From Nonomuraea sediminis (GTDB lineage Bacteria > Actinomycetota > Actinomycetes > Streptosporangiales > Streptosporangiaceae), in assembly GCF_018531495.1 (NCBI RefSeq), contig NZ_JAHDTI010000004.1, positions 434,001 through 498,000 of the forward strand: a DNA stretch of 64,000 nucleotides, in the 5' to 3' direction. The first letter of the stretch is position 1. Each line of letters opens with the position of its first letter. Below, piece by piece: positions 62,081 through 64,000 of this stretch. Under the pieces are notes generated by a model. The model worked only from the letters and a program-made list of their open reading frames with translations, was not told the origin of the DNA and did not search any database. The position numbers and the translations under genes are program-made.

Positions 62081-62983
62081 ATGGACCTGCGGCTGCTCGG
62101 CTACGTGGTCGCCATCGCCGAGGAGGGCAGCATCAGCGGTGCCGCGCGCCGGCTGCACCTCACGCAGCCGACGCTCAGCCGCCAGCTGCGCGAGCTGGAG
62201 CGCCGGCTGGGCACCGCGCTCTTCGAGCGCCAGGGCCGCGGCATCACCCCCACCGCCGCCGGACGCGCCCTGGTGGCACGCGCGACGACCGTGCTCGCCG
62301 AGGCGAGCGCGGCTCTGGAGGACGTACGGCTGGCCGGCGAGGGCCTGGCGGGCCGCCTGACGGTGACGTTCGCGGGATCCGGGATCAACGGCCCGCTGGG
62401 CGGCGCCCTGGGCCGGCTGCGGCGCGAGCTGCCCAGGGTGGAGCTGCGCCTGGAGGAGAGCTTCAGCGACGCCGAGATGTCCGGCGGCGTGCTCGACGGC
62501 CGCTGCGACCTCGCCGTCCAGCGCCTGCCCTCCCGCGACGCCCGGCTGGCCACGCGCGCCTGGTGGCACGAGCCGCTCAGCCTGTTCATGCCCGCCGCGC
62601 ACCCGCTGGCGCAGGCGCGGGGCCCGGTGCCGCTGACCGCCCTCGGGCAGATCCCGCTGGTCGTCTGGCCGCGCGAGGTGTCGCCGCAGTCGCACGACGA
62701 GATCATCGCGCTGTGCGACCAGGCCGGCGTGATCCCCCGGATCGGCGCGCACGGCCGCAGCGTCCAGACGGTGCTCGCGCTGGTCGCTGCCGGGTTCGGC
62801 GCCGCGGTCATGCCGGACTCGCATCGCGCGCTGCGCCGCGTCGGCGTCAAGGCTCGCCCGCTGGCCGGCACCTCGACCACGCTCTACCTGGTCTGGCGCA
62901 CCGACGACCGCAACCCGCTCCTCGAGCGCTTGCGCGCCGTCCTCGCCTCGCTCGCGGGCGCCGGGGGAGGAGAGACGGGGTGA
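62081..62983 (+). CDS. LysR family transcriptional regulator
   Basis: This is 300 residues. The helix-turn-helix (GSISGAARRLHLTQPTLSRQL) is typical, followed by the periplasmic-binding-like effector domain. GGGAGG precedes the ATG at 62081; an in-frame start at 62045 would add twelve residues and lacks a good ribosome binding site. It is divergent to the AhpD-like gene and probably activates it with a small aromatic or acid effector. Confidence 0.92.
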   Translation: MDLRLLGYVVAIAEEGSISGAARRLHLTQPTLSRQLRELERRLGTALFERQGRGITPTAAGRALVARATTVLAEASAALEDVRLAGEGLAGRLTVTFAGSGINGPLGGALGRLRRELPRVELRLEESFSDAEMSGGVLDGRCDLAVQRLPSRDARLATRAWWHEPLSLFMPAAHPLAQARGPVPLTALGQIPLVVWPREVSPQSHDEIIALCDQAGVIPRIGAHGRSVQTVLALVAAGFGAAVMPDSHRALRRVGVKARPLAGTSTTLYLVWRTDDRNPLLERLRAVLASLAGAGGGETG

Positions 62984-63163
62984 ATTCCGACGCGGCAAGC
63001 CCGCCTCTCCTGCCCCCAGGCGGCCCGGCCGATACTGCGCACCATTGATCGGGCCGCGGCCATTCTGCTCGGCCGCCCCGCGCCGGAGCTATCCGAAAAG
63101 CGCGGTGTGCCGGACGCTTTCCGGCTCTTCGGTAATCACCGCGCGCCGCCGATACTGGTCGGC

Positions 63164-63370
63164 ATGAGCCTGGAAAGCCACCCCGGAACCTGGACCTACG
63201 ACCCCGAGGCCGGAGCCGCGTACATCTACCTGCGAGGCCCGATCCCCGCCGGCGGGGTGGCCAGGAGCGTCTCCGCCGAGGACGCGCTGGTCAACCTCGA
63301 CCTGGACGAGACCGGCACGGTGATCGGCATCGAGATCATCGCCGCCTGGCCGGGCCCCGCCTCGCTCTGA
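63164..63370 (+). CDS. DUF2283 domain protein
   Basis: This is 68 residues. TYDPEAGAAYIYLRG, then NLDLDETGTVIGIEII, is the DUF2283 beta-fold seen in many small bacterial proteins of unknown role. GATACT (63151-63156) ends seven bases before the ATG, so the mRNA is probably leaderless; a longer in-frame start at 63107 has no such support. It stands alone. In other genomes DUF2283 proteins sometimes sit near toxin-antitoxin pairs, but none is here. Confidence 0.85.
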   Translation: MSLESHPGTWTYDPEAGAAYIYLRGPIPAGGVARSVSAEDALVNLDLDETGTVIGIEIIAAWPGPASL

Positions 63371-63510
63371 GAATTACGAGGTGGCAATTTCTGGACATTA
63401 GCATATACAGGACACATCCGATTTCGCACTTGTGGCTATTGTGGGGGAAATTGCGCGACTATCCCCGGCAAGGAATTGGCTGTACGTGAATCGTCGTAAG
63501 TCGAGCACTG

Positions 63511-64000
63511 ATGTCTGATGCTCACCCCGCAGCGGCCAGAATTAATGTCTGGACCGAGCTGCGAATCGCTACTCCGCCTCGCATTTCCATCTCCATCGCG
63601 CCGAACCTGACCACGCTCGCGGTGATCGCCGACGCGCTGGCCGGCCGCAGGCGCGGGCTGCCCGACGGATGGCGGCGGACGGTCCAGGAAGGCGTCGGCC
63701 CGCGAGGGCGCGAGGCGGCGCGGCCGCTGGCCGTACCCGGATATTCGGTCGTGCCCGACAGTGTGGTGCCGCGAACGCTGGACGAAGACCTGTCCGTGCG
63801 GGCCCAGGTGGAGATGCTGCGCGACACCGCTCCCGAGGCGCTGATCGGCGATCTTGAGCAGGCCTTCGGGCCCGACGACCTGCCCGTCCACTGGCGTTCC
63901 GCGGCGGAGAAGCCGAGGCAGTGGCTGAGCGGCTACGCCTCGGCGCTCACCGACGTCTGGAACACCACGGAACCGCTGTGGCGGCGGGCAGGGCCGCTGC
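63511..64000 (+). CDS. ArsR-type regulator with DUF5937 domain, 3' end outside window
   Basis: The frame from the ATG at 63511 runs open to the window edge (163 codons). The product starts MSDAHPAARINVWTEL, and the part PRISISIAPNLTTLAVIADAL matches the N-terminal DUF5937 domain of actinobacterial ArsR-like regulators, in which the winged helix comes at the C-terminus, here beyond the edge. There is no clear ribosome binding site. The 140-base gap upstream is AT-rich and must contain its promoter. Confidence 0.7.
   Translation, partial: MSDAHPAAARINVWTELRIATPPRISISIAPNLTTLAVIADALAGRRRGLPDGWRRTVQEGVGPRGREAARPLAVPGYSVVPDSVVPRTLDEDLSVRAQVEMLRDTAPEALIGDLEQAFGPDDLPVHWRSAAEKPRQWLSGYASALTDVWNTTEPLWRRAGPL

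Overview
The window is chromosomal DNA of a very GC-rich actinomycete. Third codon positions are almost all G or C, GTG starts are common, several genes look leaderless, and there are PASTA-less Ser/Thr kinases, an F420-type oxidoreductase, an LCP protein and ABC sugar importers without their own ATPase. A filamentous genus of Streptosporangiales type is my guess; no rRNA gene is present to settle it. I saw no tRNA, rRNA, insertion sequence, prophage or CRISPR array.

Layout. 1-5451: an FHA protein (cut by the window edge), a small secreted protein, two membrane Ser/Thr kinases and a class V aminotransferase. 5448-14379: a sugar-use locus with two divergent transcription units. One encodes a PfkB kinase, a lipoprotein binding protein, two permeases and a secreted PIG-L deacetylase; the other a DeoR regulator and a GH4 phospho-glycosidase. 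14497-26218: housekeeping and membrane genes, including ArsR plus an MgtA-like P-type ATPase, an LCP enzyme, an orphan LivK-type lipoprotein, a pair of DUF21/CBS proteins, GlsB, ProC, a lipase-like hydrolase and a rhodanese.

26228-33011 is the most striking part: a family 2B encapsulin locus for a methylated monoterpene, most likely 2-methylisoborneol. One operon encodes shell A, a GPP C-methyltransferase and a terpene synthase. The divergent side encodes an IclR regulator, a short-chain prenyl diphosphate synthase and shell B. Both shells carry an inserted cyclic-nucleotide-binding-like domain whose ligand signature looks degenerate. The prenyl synthase would supply GPP, the methyltransferase would make 2-methyl-GPP, and the synthase, with a disordered-looking N-terminal extension, is the expected cargo. 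A divergent alcohol dehydrogenase and Baeyer-Villiger monooxygenase pair (33083-35951) lies next door, around a short palindrome.

35948-54558 is a surface and exopolysaccharide region: secreted proteins of unknown role, then a tightly coupled polysaccharide operon (initiating phosphosugar transferase, ligase/polymerase, MurJ-like flippase, deacetylase, two GT4 transferases, a Wzz-like protein and a FemAB/CelD-like acyltransferase). A convergent secreted GH26-like hydrolase follows, then an ATP-grasp ligase, a flavoprotein, a GEVED protein, a small two-cysteine secreted protein and an NlpC/P60 hydrolase. Intergenic DNA here is richer in AT than elsewhere.

54698-64000 holds small redox and regulatory units: two aromatic-ring-type flavoprotein monooxygenases, an epoxide hydrolase, an LppU-like lipoprotein, AraC/NIPSNAP and TetR/monooxygenase/F420 genes with visible operators, an AhpD-like/LysR divergent pair, a DUF2283 protein, and the start of an ArsR-type DUF5937 regulator cut by the right edge.
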